Positions 1-7,902 are shown, counted from the first letter of the stretch. The stretch: 24,676 bases of DNA from UBA1479 sp964012715 (GCA_964012715.1 CAXGUG010000057.1:1-24676); one strand, 5' to 3'. Numbers and translations: made by a program. The notes: a model not told the origin generated them from the sequence alone.

Positions 1-1384
1 CTTCCCGCGCCGAGGCCATGCGACGGACCTCAAGCGCGTTTTCCTTGAAGACCTGAACCGTACCCGCCATGGCCGCCAGTTCGTCCGAACCATGGGTATC
101 GACTTCGACATCCAGGTTGCCATCGGCCAACGTGACCATGGTTCCGGACAAAGACACCAGACGAGACACCAAGCGACGAACGATGAACAGGTAGATAAAG
201 GCAATGACAGCGATCGACGCCACGGCCAGGAAGATCAGGATCTTTTTGTTCTGCGCAGCCGTTTCTTCAGCGTTTTTGGCCTCGGTTGCCATTTCAGACT
301 CAGCAACCGAAACCTGGGTCGCGATCTGCTCGCTGAATGCTTGGGAAACTTCGCGCGCCTTGGCCATCAGGTCTTCGATCACCTCCTGGACCAGCAACTC
401 GCTAAGGCGCGTATCGAATAGGTTGCCTTCGCCTTCGCCGAGTTTCAGCAACTGCTGAATCTCTTCGCCGAGCTTCAGGGAATGCTCGGACTCGGTGATC
501 ATCGTCTGACCGGCCTGCAACTGAGACTTCGACGCGATGAACAGATTGCGGATGCCTTCCAGGTTCTCGGGCGCGGTTTCCGACGCCGCATTACCCAACA
601 GGCCGACGATGCGGTTGACCTCGGCCTTGACGTTCATCGCGGCGGACAACGGCTCGACCCCGGTCTCGACGAATTCAAGCACTGCGCCCGGTTGCGTTAC
701 ATCAACGGCCTCGGCACCCAGCGACAGGTTGAACGCCACCTCGTCGGCGATCACGCCGGCCGCATCGGCGATTTTCTTATGCAGGACACCCAAGGCTTCC
801 ATCGACTCTCGACGATGGGTCACCAAACCGTTGCGCTGTTCGACCTTCTTGCTCATCTGCGAGAGGTTCTTTTGCAGCTGGTCGGCCCCTTTCTTGAGTT
901 CCTCCAGAACGTCTTTCGGCATTTGAACGCCGTTCACGATCTGGGTGAATTGGTCGAAGCTGTTCTTGACCAGTTCGTCGACCTCGCCGCGGGCAACGTT
1001 ATCCTTTGCCGCGATCATCGCGGGCGCGATCGACGTGATCCGGGAAACCGTCTCGGCGAGGCGCAGGGCATCCGCCATGGCCGGCGCCTTGACGTCTGTG
1101 ATCGCCGACAATGTCCGCGACGACACCCCCATCGAATACCAACCGACCGCGATCGCCGCGACCGTGGTGCCGAAAATCACCAGCACCGAAAACAGCAGCC
1201 GGGCACCGATGCCCATGCCACGACGCGACACAGAGGCTACGGGAGCCTGCGTCGGCGTGTCGTCTTGATGCTCGGTCTGTGAAAATTCCGTATCGGTCGT
1301 CGCGGCCTCCTCCGCTTCAACCAGCTCATCTCCCGCGACGATCTCCACCTGATCCTCGTCCACGGGCTTCGTTTGGTCGCTCAT
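1..1384 (-). CDS. HAMP-domain membrane receptor, N-terminal part (chemoreceptor or sensor kinase), cut by window edge
   Basis: Reading the minus strand from ATG at 1384, one frame stays open for 461 codons to the window edge, so the C-terminal output domain is missing. The visible protein has an unusually long, acidic, Asp/Glu/Thr-rich cytoplasmic N-terminus (about residues 1-55). TM1 follows at about 62-84, then a roughly 295-residue, mostly helical periplasmic region, TM2 at about 382-403, and a HAMP linker at about 404-456 with the typical LADGNLDVEV and DELAAMAGTVQVFKEN patterns. The same HAMP type occurs in alphaproteobacterial chemoreceptors and in TorS-like hybrid kinases. Without the output domain I cannot decide between these, though a chemoreceptor is the more common case. 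A purine-rich AAAAGGG lies about 9 bases upstream of the start. The nearest upstream gene is 337 bases away, so it probably has its own promoter. Confidence 0.8.
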   Translation of the reverse strand, partial: MSDQTKPVDEDQVEIVAGDELVEAEEAATTDTEFSQTEHQDDTPTQAPVASVSRRGMGIGARLLFSVLVIFGTTVAAIAVGWYSMGVSSRTLSAITDVKAPAMADALRLAETVSRITSIAPAMIAAKDNVARGEVDELVKNSFDQFTQIVNGVQMPKDVLEELKKGADQLQKNLSQMSKKVEQRNGLVTHRRESMEALGVLHKKIADAAGVIADEVAFNLSLGAEAVDVTQPGAVLEFVETGVEPLSAAMNVKAEVNRIVGLLGNAASETAPENLEGIRNLFIASKSQLQAGQTMITESEHSLKLGEEIQQLLKLGEGEGNLFDTRLSELLVQEVIEDLMAKAREVSQAFSEQIATQVSVAESEMATEAKNAEETAAQNKKILIFLAVASIAVIAFIYLFIVRRLVSRLVSLSGTMVTLADGNLDVEVDTHGSDELAAMAGTVQVFKENALEVRRMASARE

Positions 1385-1721
1385 CGTGCCAAACCCTTTT
1401 CTTGGTTGTTTCCTGTCCGTATCTCACCTTGCGTCCCGCCTTTTTCCAGGCAGGTTCGCAGCTTTCCCCCCACAGGGCATGCCATCCTATGCGATTTTAC
1501 GGTGCGGTATAGGGATCAATTCCAGAAAAAAGGTTACCCCTACCCCCACATCCCGTTTCGACGCTTCGTCCCCGCTCCCCGATGAGCACGAAGAAGCGAC
1601 CGTCGCACAAGGGTTTCACATCCCAGGCGTGGTCAGCACCACAACAGAATAGCCAGGTAGAGGGAAAAGAATCTAGCTGTACGAAAGTCTTATATTAATG
1701 TTTTCAAATGAATAGCGAGTC
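1385..1721. other. 337-base intergenic region without recognisable gene
   Basis: This lies between the stop of the glutamine amidotransferase gene and the start of the receptor gene, both on the minus strand. I see no credible coding frame; the short plus-strand open frames have no ribosome-binding site or family resemblance. The part near 1660-1710 is distinctly AT-richer than its surroundings and could hold the receptor promoter. I could not match a convincing sigma70, sigma28 or sigma54 site, and I see no clear terminator hairpin. Confidence 0.5.
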
Positions 1722-2612
1722 TCAGGCCTCTTGCCCGCCGCGGGCGAATTCTTCGCAAAACTTCAACCAGTTCTCGATTTCCCGGTTTCGTTGCGCCGGA
1801 TCGGCCACCGTCACGCCAGTGTGCAACTTGCATGTCAGAACACGGGCCTCAGGCGAAAGAGGATCTGCAACGCCTTCCAATTGCAGCATTTCGTCGGTTT
1901 CACGGTCCATCGCTTCCTGGTCTGGGTAGATGCCCTGCGTCACCATATCCGGTCCGTACCGTCGGATCAGGCGGGCCATGTGACCAAGTGAAAACTCTGG
2001 GTGATACTGCACCCCCCAGAACACGCCCTTGCCGGCGTTGAACATGGCGGCCTGTACCGGGCTATGGACGTTCGATGCCATCACCTCGGCCCCAGACGGC
2101 AGGCTGGTGACTTCGTCATAATGGATCGCCAGTGAGTCGAACACGGCGGGCTTTCCGTCGAACATGGGGAACCCAGCCCCTGCATCGGTCACGGAAATAT
2201 CGCGGCAAATGCCGACTTCGCGACCGTTCGGGCTTCGGTCGACGTCACCGCCCGCCGCCACCACGGCGACTTGCAACCCCCAACAACTGCCTAACACCGG
2301 CAATCCGGCATCGAAAGCAGCGCGAACCAGATCGACCTGCCGCTGGACTTCGGGGGCATTGCCGGTCGACCGCACGAACAAACCCGATCCCCCCAGGATC
2401 ACGCCGTCGAAATCGGCCAAGGCCACGCCTTGGGGCATGGCGTCGTCCCGGTCGGCGGGAAAGACGAAGGTGATGTCCGTGTCCGGGTGGGACCGCCGCA
2501 CGGCAGCTGCGTATTGCTCGCAATTCTTGCCGACGCCTGCGGCGGCCATCGCCGCGTTGCCTTCGGCGGTGTTGCCTTCGATGATGAGAATACGAAGCCC
2601 TGAGCCGTTCAC
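1722..2612 (-). CDS. Class I glutamine amidotransferase-like protein (GMP-synthase GATase type)
   Basis: A 296-residue cytoplasmic protein with the class I amidotransferase fold. The nucleophile elbow GSCWG carries Cys110, and the YHPEF motif carries His204 and Glu206, completing the Cys-His-Glu triad. An oxyanion-type loop GGSGLFV sits near residue 75. The triad predicts ammonia release from glutamine, but there is no fused synthetase domain, so the acceptor is unknown. Stand-alone members of this superfamily include gamma-glutamyl hydrolases of polyamine catabolism and GuaA-like proteins, and I cannot place this one. About 90 residues follow the catalytic HPE motif. The start is GTG at 2612, chosen because a near-perfect AAGGAGG lies 5 bases upstream. 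It begins 22 bases after the stop of the Sel1-repeat gene, so co-transcription is likely. Confidence 0.85.
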   Translation of the reverse strand: MNGSGLRILIIEGNTAEGNAAMAAAGVGKNCEQYAAAVRRSHPDTDITFVFPADRDDAMPQGVALADFDGVILGGSGLFVRSTGNAPEVQRQVDLVRAAFDAGLPVLGSCWGLQVAVVAAGGDVDRSPNGREVGICRDISVTDAGAGFPMFDGKPAVFDSLAIHYDEVTSLPSGAEVMASNVHSPVQAAMFNAGKGVFWGVQYHPEFSLGHMARLIRRYGPDMVTQGIYPDQEAMDRETDEMLQLEGVADPLSPEARVLTCKLHTGVTVADPAQRNREIENWLKFCEEFARGGQEA

Positions 2613-2634
2613 CAGCCCCTCCTTGACCTTGAAA

Positions 2635-3354
2635 TTATCTAGCGGACGACATCTCGCGGGCCATCCGTTCGGCCCGGTTAATTTGAGTTTTATTCAGCTG
2701 AACCATCAGACGCTCCCGCTCGCCCCGGGGGTCGAACTGGGGATTATAGGCCTTGATCCGATCGACCTGCGTTCCGGCCAGCACCAACCACTTATAGGCC
2801 TCGACCGTGTCACGCTTAACCCCCCATCCTTCGCGATACATGATCCCCATCAGGTATTGTGCGACCGGATGGCCTTGGGTTGCGGCCCGGCGGTACAGAT
2901 CGATGGCGCGACCGTAGTCGTTCGCCACCCCCAAGCCATTGAAATAGAATTCCCCCAGCGCAAACTGCGCGTCCGGGTCGCCGCCCGCGGTCGCCGCGAC
3001 GCGATACCATTCGGCGGCTTTGACATAGTCCACAGGCACGCCCCGGCCCTTGGCATAGGCCCAACCCATGGCGTATTGGGCGCGCACGTTCCCTTTTCCG
3101 GCAGCAGTGCGAAACAGAGTGACCGCACGTTCCGGATCAGGCAGGCATGAATCCTTCGGCGCCAACACCCAGCCCAAATCGACGGCGGCGTTCAAATCGC
3201 CGGATTTGACGGATTTTTCCAACACGGCCACCCGTTTTTTGAGGGCTGTCAGGACCGGATCGTCATCGGCCGCGGGCGCGCCGAAAAAGAACCACGCTGC
3301 CCAACCGGAGCCGAGCAGCGCAGACAACATCATTACGTAGGCGAGAAATCGCAT
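2635..3354 (-). CDS. Sel1-repeat (TPR-like) protein with N-terminal membrane anchor
   Basis: A 239-residue protein that starts with a hydrophobic segment (about residues 4-25), either an uncleaved anchor or a signal peptide, so the repeat domain should lie in the periplasm. From about residue 55 to 195 it carries about four Sel1-type repeats with the hallmark A-x-x-x-L-G and G-x-G-V patterns, for example YAKGRGVPVDYVKAAEWY and FNGLGVANDYGRAIDLYRRA. Sel1 repeats are helical scaffolds for protein-protein contacts; the partner cannot be inferred here. A short charged tail (about 200-239) follows. No strong Shine-Dalgarno precedes the ATG at 3354. The gene lies 53 bases after the small lipoprotein gene and 22 bases before the amidotransferase gene, suggesting one minus-strand operon. 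Confidence 0.82.
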   Translation of the reverse strand: MRFLAYVMMLSALLGSGWAAWFFFGAPAADDDPVLTALKKRVAVLEKSVKSGDLNAAVDLGWVLAPKDSCLPDPERAVTLFRTAAGKGNVRAQYAMGWAYAKGRGVPVDYVKAAEWYRVAATAGGDPDAQFALGEFYFNGLGVANDYGRAIDLYRRAATQGHPVAQYLMGIMYREGWGVKRDTVEAYKWLVLAGTQVDRIKAYNPQFDPRGERERLMVQLNKTQINRAERMAREMSSAR

Positions 3355-3407
3355 GGGGCGGCATTGAACGACGGCGGGCGCCGAAGAACAAGCCTCCGTT
3401 TATCGGA

Positions 3408-3734
3408 TCAACGGGGTTTTTCGCCGCCTTGGCGAACCTGTTGCTGCTTCCCCTGATAGATGGGCTGATCGTAGCAGGTCACTTCACCCAGGGTATGGTA
3501 GCAGTAGACGTTCATCGGCGGCGTGACTTCGTCTTCCTTGCAATAGGTCATACCCAGTTCACGGCGGACGCTGGAGCAATCCTTGCCGCTGGATAGGGAA
3601 ATCACGTGGTCGACCACGGTTTTATCCGTCGCCATAACCGAAACGCCCTCGACCCCGGCGACCCCACCGACGCAACCGGTCGCCAACAGACTGACGGCGA
3701 AAATCGCAAGAAAGCGCTTCATCTTCATGTTCAT
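3408..3734 (-). CDS. Small cysteine-containing lipoprotein of unknown function
   Basis: About 108 residues. The start beginning MNMKMKRFLAIF gives a classic lipoprotein signal: basic n-region, hydrophobic core, then LLATGC with the lipidated Cys about 19 residues in. An upstream in-frame ATG at 3791 would add 19 residues ahead of the signal and looks unlikely. ATGs at 3728 and 3722 are equally possible because no clear ribosome-binding site decides between them. The mature part has four further Cys residues (in KDCSSV, TYCKE, VYCYH and VTCYD), which could form two disulfides in the periplasm, and a Gln-rich C-terminus. I do not recognise a characterised family. It is probably the first gene of the minus-strand operon with the Sel1 and amidotransferase genes, and it is divergent from the yfgM-like gene. 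Confidence 0.72.
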   Translation of the reverse strand: MNMKMKRFLAIFAVSLLATGCVGGVAGVEGVSVMATDKTVVDHVISLSSGKDCSSVRRELGMTYCKEDEVTPPMNVYCYHTLGEVTCYDQPIYQGKQQQVRQGGEKPR

Positions 3735-3836
3735 CCCATGCCGGACCGGCGGCACAATGCTTCGCCGCCAGCCGACAGTATCGGCAATCATCGTTAAAGA
3801 GGCGTAAATCTTAGCCCGTTCGGATAATGGGGGAAG

Positions 3837-3865
3837 TTGCTATCGGGCGAAAAGGCCACTATTTT
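3837..3865 (+). promoter_or_regulatory. Candidate sigma70-type promoter for the yfgM-bamB-der block
   Basis: TTGCTA (3837-3842) and TATTTT (3860-3865) are separated by exactly 17 bases. Each matches four of six consensus positions. The predicted transcription start near 3872 is about 30 bases before the chosen GTG start at 3903. It lies in the divergent intergenic region, where a plus-strand promoter is expected. This is a pattern match only. Confidence 0.35.
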
Positions 3866-3902
3866 CCCCGCCAAATCCAACCGTTGTCTACGGGAGCCGA
3901 AT

Positions 3903-4562
3903 GTGGCCGATCATACCGAACAAAGCCTGATCCGAGAAATCGACGAAGAACTCCGCCAAGACCAGTTTAATAAACTGTGGAGCCGTTACGGCAAGATCAT
4001 CCTCGTCGTTGCCGGACTATGCGTGGCCTCGGTCGCGGGATATCAGTTCTGGGTCAAATACGACCTGGATACCCGCCAGGCCATCGGCGAAAAGTTCGAC
4101 AAGGCCCAGAAACTGGCCGAGGAAGGCAAGACCGACGACGCCGCCAAGGCGTTCGACCAATTGGCCAAGGATTCCGGCGGCTATGGCCTGTTGGCGAAGT
4201 TCCAGGCGGCGGCTCTCCTGGCCAAGAAGGGCGACACTGCGGGCGCCATCGCCGCCTACGACGCCATCGCCCAGGACAAGGACGCCAGCAAGCTTTATCA
4301 GGAACTGGCCGTGATCCTGTCGGCGGGCCTGCAGGTCAACGCGGCGGACGCCGATGCGCAGAAGATCACCGATCGCCTGAAACCCCTGACCGCAGCCGGC
4401 AACCCGTGGCGTTTCAGCGCCAAGGAACTGACCGCGGTTTTAGCGCTTCGCGCTGGGGAAACGGCGAAAGCCCGCGAAATCTACACCGACCTGTCGAAAG
4501 ACGTGGAAACGCCCGCCCGCATGCGCCAGCGCGCAACGGAATTGTTAACGATATTGCGCTAA
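3903..4562 (+). CDS. YfgM-like membrane-anchored TPR protein (SecYEG/BamB-associated family)
   Basis: A 219-residue protein with a short cytoplasmic N-terminus (REIDEELRQDQFNKLW), one transmembrane helix at about 31-50, and a periplasmic helical TPR-like domain with repeated A-K-x-F-D and A-x-x-A-Y-D patterns. This is the architecture of YfgM, described in E. coli as an ancillary SecYEG translocon subunit that interacts with periplasmic chaperones. Placement directly before bamB-like and der genes matches the conserved yfgM-bamB-der order. I chose GTG at 3903 because GGGAG lies 6 bases upstream and the family-like sequence begins there. The frame opens further upstream at TTG 3837, but the added 22 residues look non-native. 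An overlapping ATG at 3901 is out of frame. Confidence 0.87.
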   Translation: MADHTEQSLIREIDEELRQDQFNKLWSRYGKIILVVAGLCVASVAGYQFWVKYDLDTRQAIGEKFDKAQKLAEEGKTDDAAKAFDQLAKDSGGYGLLAKFQAAALLAKKGDTAGAIAAYDAIAQDKDASKLYQELAVILSAGLQVNAADADAQKITDRLKPLTAAGNPWRFSAKELTAVLALRAGETAKAREIYTDLSKDVETPARMRQRATELLTILR

Positions 4563-4591
4563 AAGACCCCCTCGATTAATCAGGACCAACC

Positions 4592-6019
4592 ATGGGGAAC
4601 AGGGGAACCAACGGAATGTCTGCGCCGAATTGCGGAAACAGCCTGACCAAAGGCGCCCAGACGCGGATGCGTGGGGCCCGGTTGCGCAGTGCGAAGGCCC
4701 TGGCCCTGGCATTGGTTTTGACCGTGCCGATGGCGGCCGGTGGCTGTACGTATTTCGAAGACCTGTTCTCTAAGGAAGAGGTCCCCCTGCCCGGCACGCG
4801 CGTGTCGATCCTGACGACGCAGCGCACCCTGGCCCCGGACGAATCCCTCAAGGGTCAGCAGATCCTGTTGCCCGCGCCGTCGCCGAACCCCGACTGGCCG
4901 CAACCGGGCGGCTACCCCAACCACGCGATGCACCACATCATGGTTCCGGAAAATCTGTCCGAAGCCTGGAGTACCGACGTCGGCCAGGGCGAAGACGACG
5001 AACTGCGCATTCTCGGCTCGCCGGTGGCCGCCGCGGGCCGCATCTACACCATGGATTCCGAGTCCGAGGTCTATGCCACCGACGCCAAGACCGGCGACGT
5101 GATGTGGCACGTCGCCCTGGCCCCGGAATCCGAAGAAGACGATGGCCTGCTGTCCGGCGGCGTGACCTATGACAACGGCAGCGTGTTCGCCGCCACGGGT
5201 TTCGGCCATGTCGTCGCCCTGGAGGCCGCGACGGGCAAGGAGCTGTGGCGCACGCCCGTCAGCGCGCCAATGCACGCCGCCCCGACCGTTCGCGGCGGCC
5301 GCGTCTTCGTCGTCACCCTGGACAACCGCACCTTCGCCTTGGATGCCAAGACCGGGCAGCAGATTTGGGATCATTCGGGGATCACGGAATCCGCCTCGAT
5401 CCTGGGCAGCGCCAGCCCCGCCGTGGATCAGGGCGTGGTGGTCGTTCCCTATTCTTCCGGTGAATTGGTCGCGTTGCGCACGGAAAACGGCCGCCTGCTG
5501 TGGTCGGACTCCCTGGCCTCGCTGAAGCGCTCGGACATCGTGTCCGCCCTGTCGCATATCCGTGGCCGCCCGGTGATCGACCGTGGCCGTGTTATCGCCA
5601 TCAGCCATTCCGGCATCATGGCCGCCTACGACCTGCGGACCGGACGTCGCATTTGGGAGCGGGATATCGGCGGCATCGAAAGCCCTTGGGTGGCCGGTGA
5701 CTATATCTTCGTGCTGACCAACGACTCGGAAGTCGCCGCGGTCAACCGCGATACCGGCGGCGTCTATTGGGTCCGCCCCCTGCCCCAATTCGAGAACCCG
5801 GAAAAACAGAAAGACCCGATCATCTGGACCGGGCCGATCCTGGCCTCGGACCGTTTGATCGTGGCCGGATCGCACGGCTCCGCCTGGGCCCTGTCGCCCT
5901 ATAGCGGCGCCTTCATCGGCGAAGTCGAAATGCCCGACGGCATTTCCGTGCCGCCGATCGTGGCCGACGGTCGCGTGATCTTCCTGACTGACGAAGCCGA
6001 ATTGATCGCGTATCAGTAA
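4592..6019 (+). CDS. bamB: BamB-like PQQ-repeat outer-membrane assembly lipoprotein
   Basis: A 475-residue protein. After an extended basic N-terminus comes a hydrophobic core ending in a lipobox (AAGGC, Cys52), so the mature protein should be a lipoprotein in the periplasm. From about residue 100 to the end it has repeated beta-propeller blades of the PQQ type, for example VYATDAKTGDVMWHVAL, VALEAATGKELWRTPV, FALDAKTGQQIWDHSG and MAAYDLRTGRRIWERD. This is typical of BamB, the propeller subunit of the BAM complex that inserts outer-membrane beta-barrels. ATG 4592 has AGGA 6 bases upstream; the ATGs at 4616 and 4667 are alternatives, the last giving a more standard signal length. It follows the yfgM-like gene by 29 bases and precedes der by 44, a conserved neighbourhood that supports the call. 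Confidence 0.92.
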   Translation: MGNRGTNGMSAPNCGNSLTKGAQTRMRGARLRSAKALALALVLTVPMAAGGCTYFEDLFSKEEVPLPGTRVSILTTQRTLAPDESLKGQQILLPAPSPNPDWPQPGGYPNHAMHHIMVPENLSEAWSTDVGQGEDDELRILGSPVAAAGRIYTMDSESEVYATDAKTGDVMWHVALAPESEEDDGLLSGGVTYDNGSVFAATGFGHVVALEAATGKELWRTPVSAPMHAAPTVRGGRVFVVTLDNRTFALDAKTGQQIWDHSGITESASILGSASPAVDQGVVVVPYSSGELVALRTENGRLLWSDSLASLKRSDIVSALSHIRGRPVIDRGRVIAISHSGIMAAYDLRTGRRIWERDIGGIESPWVAGDYIFVLTNDSEVAAVNRDTGGVYWVRPLPQFENPEKQKDPIIWTGPILASDRLIVAGSHGSAWALSPYSGAFIGEVEMPDGISVPPIVADGRVIFLTDEAELIAYQ

Positions 6020-6035
6020 CCTTTGGAAAATCGGA

Positions 6036-6056
6036 ACCGGGTCTTAAGAGCCCGGT
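6036..6056 (+). other. Inverted repeat in the bamB-der gap
   Basis: ACCGGG (6036-6041) and CCCGGT (6051-6056) flank a core that is itself nearly palindromic (TCTTAAGAG), so with one bulged G most of the segment can pair. No T-run follows, so it does not look like an intrinsic terminator. It ends 7 bases before the der start, where a Shine-Dalgarno would normally sit. Confidence 0.45.
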
Positions 6057-6063
6057 CGCATTC

Positions 6064-7449
6064 ATGCCTTTCACGATTGCTATTATCGGCCGCCCCAACG
6101 TCGGCAAGTCGACCCTGTTCAACCGACTGGTCGGCAAGCGGCTGGCCATTGTCGACGACACGCCGGGCGTAACCCGCGACCGCCGCGAAGGCGAAGGCAA
6201 GCTGGCCGGAATGAAGTTCCGCATCATCGATACGGCCGGCTTGGAAGACGTCACCGACAACAGCCTGGAAGCCCGCATGCGCGCACAGACCGAGCGCGCC
6301 CTGGACGAGGCCGACGTCGCCCTGATGGTGATCGACGCCCGGGTCGGCGTGACGCCGATGGACCAACACTTCGTCGATTGGATGCGCAGCCACCGCACCC
6401 CGGCGATTTTGGTCGCCAATAAATGCGAGGGACGCGGCGGCGAAGCCGGTTTGCTGGAAGCCTATTCCCTGGGCATGGGGGATCCGGTGTCCCTGTCCGC
6501 CGAACACGGCCTGGGCTTGTCGGAACTCTACGACCGCCTGGAACCCTATGCCGAGTTGGCCGCCGCCGAGGGGGCATCCGTCTACGAACAAGACGACGCC
6601 GACTTGGAAGATGGCGACGGCCCGGCGGAGCCCAAGGCCTTGCAACTGGCCATTGTCGGGCGCCCAAACGTCGGTAAATCAACGATGATCAACCGCCTGT
6701 TGGGCGAAGACCGCATGCTGACCGGCCCGGAAGCCGGGATCACCCGCGATGCGATCTCGGTGATGTGGCGGCACGGTGGGCGCGACTATCGCCTGATCGA
6801 CACCGCCGGCCTGCGGCGCCGGGCGCGCGTCACCGACAAACTGGAATACCTGAGCACCCGCGACACCCAGCGCGCCGTGCGCTTTGCCCATGTCGTCGTG
6901 CTGGTGCTGGATGCCGACGCGGTCCTGGAAAAACAGGACCTGACCATCGCGCGCCAAGTGATCGAAGAAGGCCGCGCCCTGATGATCGCGGTCAACAAAT
7001 GGGATGCCGCCGCCGACCGGCGCGAGACCATCCAACGCCTCAGCGATCGCCTACAGACCAGCCTACCGCAAGTCCGCGGCATTCCGGTCATCACTTGCTC
7101 GGCTTTGACCGGGCAAGGGATGGACAAACTGTTGCCCGCCGTGACCAAAGCGTATGACACCTGGAATTCGCGGATCGGCACCGGTGACCTGAACCGCTGG
7201 CTGATGGCCATGCAGGAAGCCCACCCCCCGCCAATGGGCAAAGGCGGCAAACGCATCCGCCTGCGCTACGCGACCCAGGCTAAGACCCGCCCCCCGACCT
7301 TCATCGTGTTCTGTTCGCGCGCAGCCGAATTGCCCGACAGCTACACCCGCTATCTGGTCAACGGCCTGCGAGATTCCTTCGGCCTGGACGGCGTGCCGAT
7401 CCGCCTGATCTTCCGCAAGGGTGACAACCCGTACGCGGACAAAGGCTGA
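6064..7449 (+). CDS. der: Ribosome biogenesis GTPase Der (EngA)
   Basis: A 461-residue cytoplasmic protein with two tandem Era-like GTPase domains and a C-terminal KH-like domain, the unique layout of Der, which acts in 50S subunit maturation. Domain 1 has GRPNVGKST (9-17), DTAGL (56-60) and NKCE (119-122). Domain 2 has GRPNVGKST (199-207), DTAGL (246-250) and NKWD (311-314). The linker (about 165-190) is acidic, and the KH-like part starts near residue 355. NKCE instead of NKxD in the first domain is a variation I recall from other Der proteins and is not by itself a sign of loss. The start is supported by the conserved family N-terminus rather than by a ribosome-binding site, which I cannot see. 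It is the last gene of the yfgM-bamB-der block and converges on the ferritin gene. Confidence 0.97.
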   Translation: MPFTIAIIGRPNVGKSTLFNRLVGKRLAIVDDTPGVTRDRREGEGKLAGMKFRIIDTAGLEDVTDNSLEARMRAQTERALDEADVALMVIDARVGVTPMDQHFVDWMRSHRTPAILVANKCEGRGGEAGLLEAYSLGMGDPVSLSAEHGLGLSELYDRLEPYAELAAAEGASVYEQDDADLEDGDGPAEPKALQLAIVGRPNVGKSTMINRLLGEDRMLTGPEAGITRDAISVMWRHGGRDYRLIDTAGLRRRARVTDKLEYLSTRDTQRAVRFAHVVVLVLDADAVLEKQDLTIARQVIEEGRALMIAVNKWDAAADRRETIQRLSDRLQTSLPQVRGIPVITCSALTGQGMDKLLPAVTKAYDTWNSRIGTGDLNRWLMAMQEAHPPPMGKGGKRIRLRYATQAKTRPPTFIVFCSRAAELPDSYTRYLVNGLRDSFGLDGVPIRLIFRKGDNPYADKG

Positions 7450-7460
7450 CCCCTTCCCAA

Positions 7461-7491
7461 TAAAAAACGCCCGGGCTGGACTGCCCGGGCG
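7461..7491 (-). terminator. Intrinsic terminator of the EncFtn gene
   Basis: A perfect 9-bp stem, CGCCCGGGC (7468-7476) with GCCCGGGCG (7483-7491), closes a 6-base loop. On the minus strand it is followed directly by a run of six T (7467-7462). It starts 22 bases after the ferritin stop codon. On the plus strand no T-run follows, so it should act mainly on the minus-strand transcript, though the hairpin may also slow read-through from der. Confidence 0.88.
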
Positions 7492-7513
7492 CTGAAAACG
7501 AACGCGAACGACC

Positions 7514-7822
7514 TTAGTGGTCGTGATCGTGGCCGTGGTGCCCCACGATCGGGCCATCCTTGAACAGGTTTTCGCGCAGTTCCTTGTCCAACTGCGGCAT
7601 CTTGCGACGCAGCCATTCCAGAACCATGGCGGCGTGTTCGATTTCCTCGTCGCGGTTATGGGCCAGGATGGCCTTCAGGTCGGGATCGGTGGCCGCATCG
7701 ACCCGCTGCTGATACCAATCGACGGCCTCGAATTCTTCCATCAGAGAAACGATCGCCCGGTGCAGATCCAGGGTTTCTTCCGACAGTTTTTCAAGAGGCT
7801 CGTGAAATCCTTCGCTCGACAT
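7514..7822 (-). CDS. Encapsulated-ferritin (EncFtn)-family ferritin-like protein with His-rich tail
   Basis: A 102-residue, two-helix ferritin-like protein. It matches the EncFtn family as known from Rhodospirillum rubrum: HRAIVSLMEEFEAVDWY on the first helix and AILAHNRDEEIEHAAM on the second. By that comparison the expected di-iron ligands are Glu30, Glu60 and His63, with Trp36 and Tyr37 nearby. EncFtn subunits form a ring-shaped decamer and oxidise Fe(II), normally inside an encapsulin nanocompartment. Here the C-terminus is GHHGHDHDH, and I see no encapsulin targeting peptide. No shell gene is present on either side. ATG 7822 was chosen because AGGAG lies 6 bases upstream; an earlier ATG at 7855 is less likely. 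It is a single-gene transcription unit with its own terminator. Confidence 0.9.
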   Translation of the reverse strand: MSSEGFHEPLEKLSEETLDLHRAIVSLMEEFEAVDWYQQRVDAATDPDLKAILAHNRDEEIEHAAMVLEWLRRKMPQLDKELRENLFKDGPIVGHHGHDHDH

Positions 7823-7874
7823 GGGAACTCCTAAGTCCATTTGGTTGGGGGGCACGGGTATTTTCTGTGGGCAC

Positions 7875-7902
7875 AGGATAAAGAAAAGGCGTGATGGATC
7901 AA
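7875..7902 (-). promoter_or_regulatory. Candidate promoter of the EncFtn gene
   Basis: On the minus strand TTGATC (7902-7897) and TATCCT (7880-7875) are separated by 16 bases, each matching four of six sigma70 consensus positions. The predicted start of transcription lies about 45 bases before the ATG at 7822. I see no obvious Fur box overlapping it. Pattern match only. Confidence 0.35.

Noticed and set aside
4580..5875. Minus-strand open frame of 431 codons antisense to the bamB-like gene
   Set aside because: Composition is rich in Gly, His, Arg and Asp without any domain pattern, there is no ribosome-binding site, and the plus strand has a clear PQQ-repeat gene. It is a GC-rich shadow frame.
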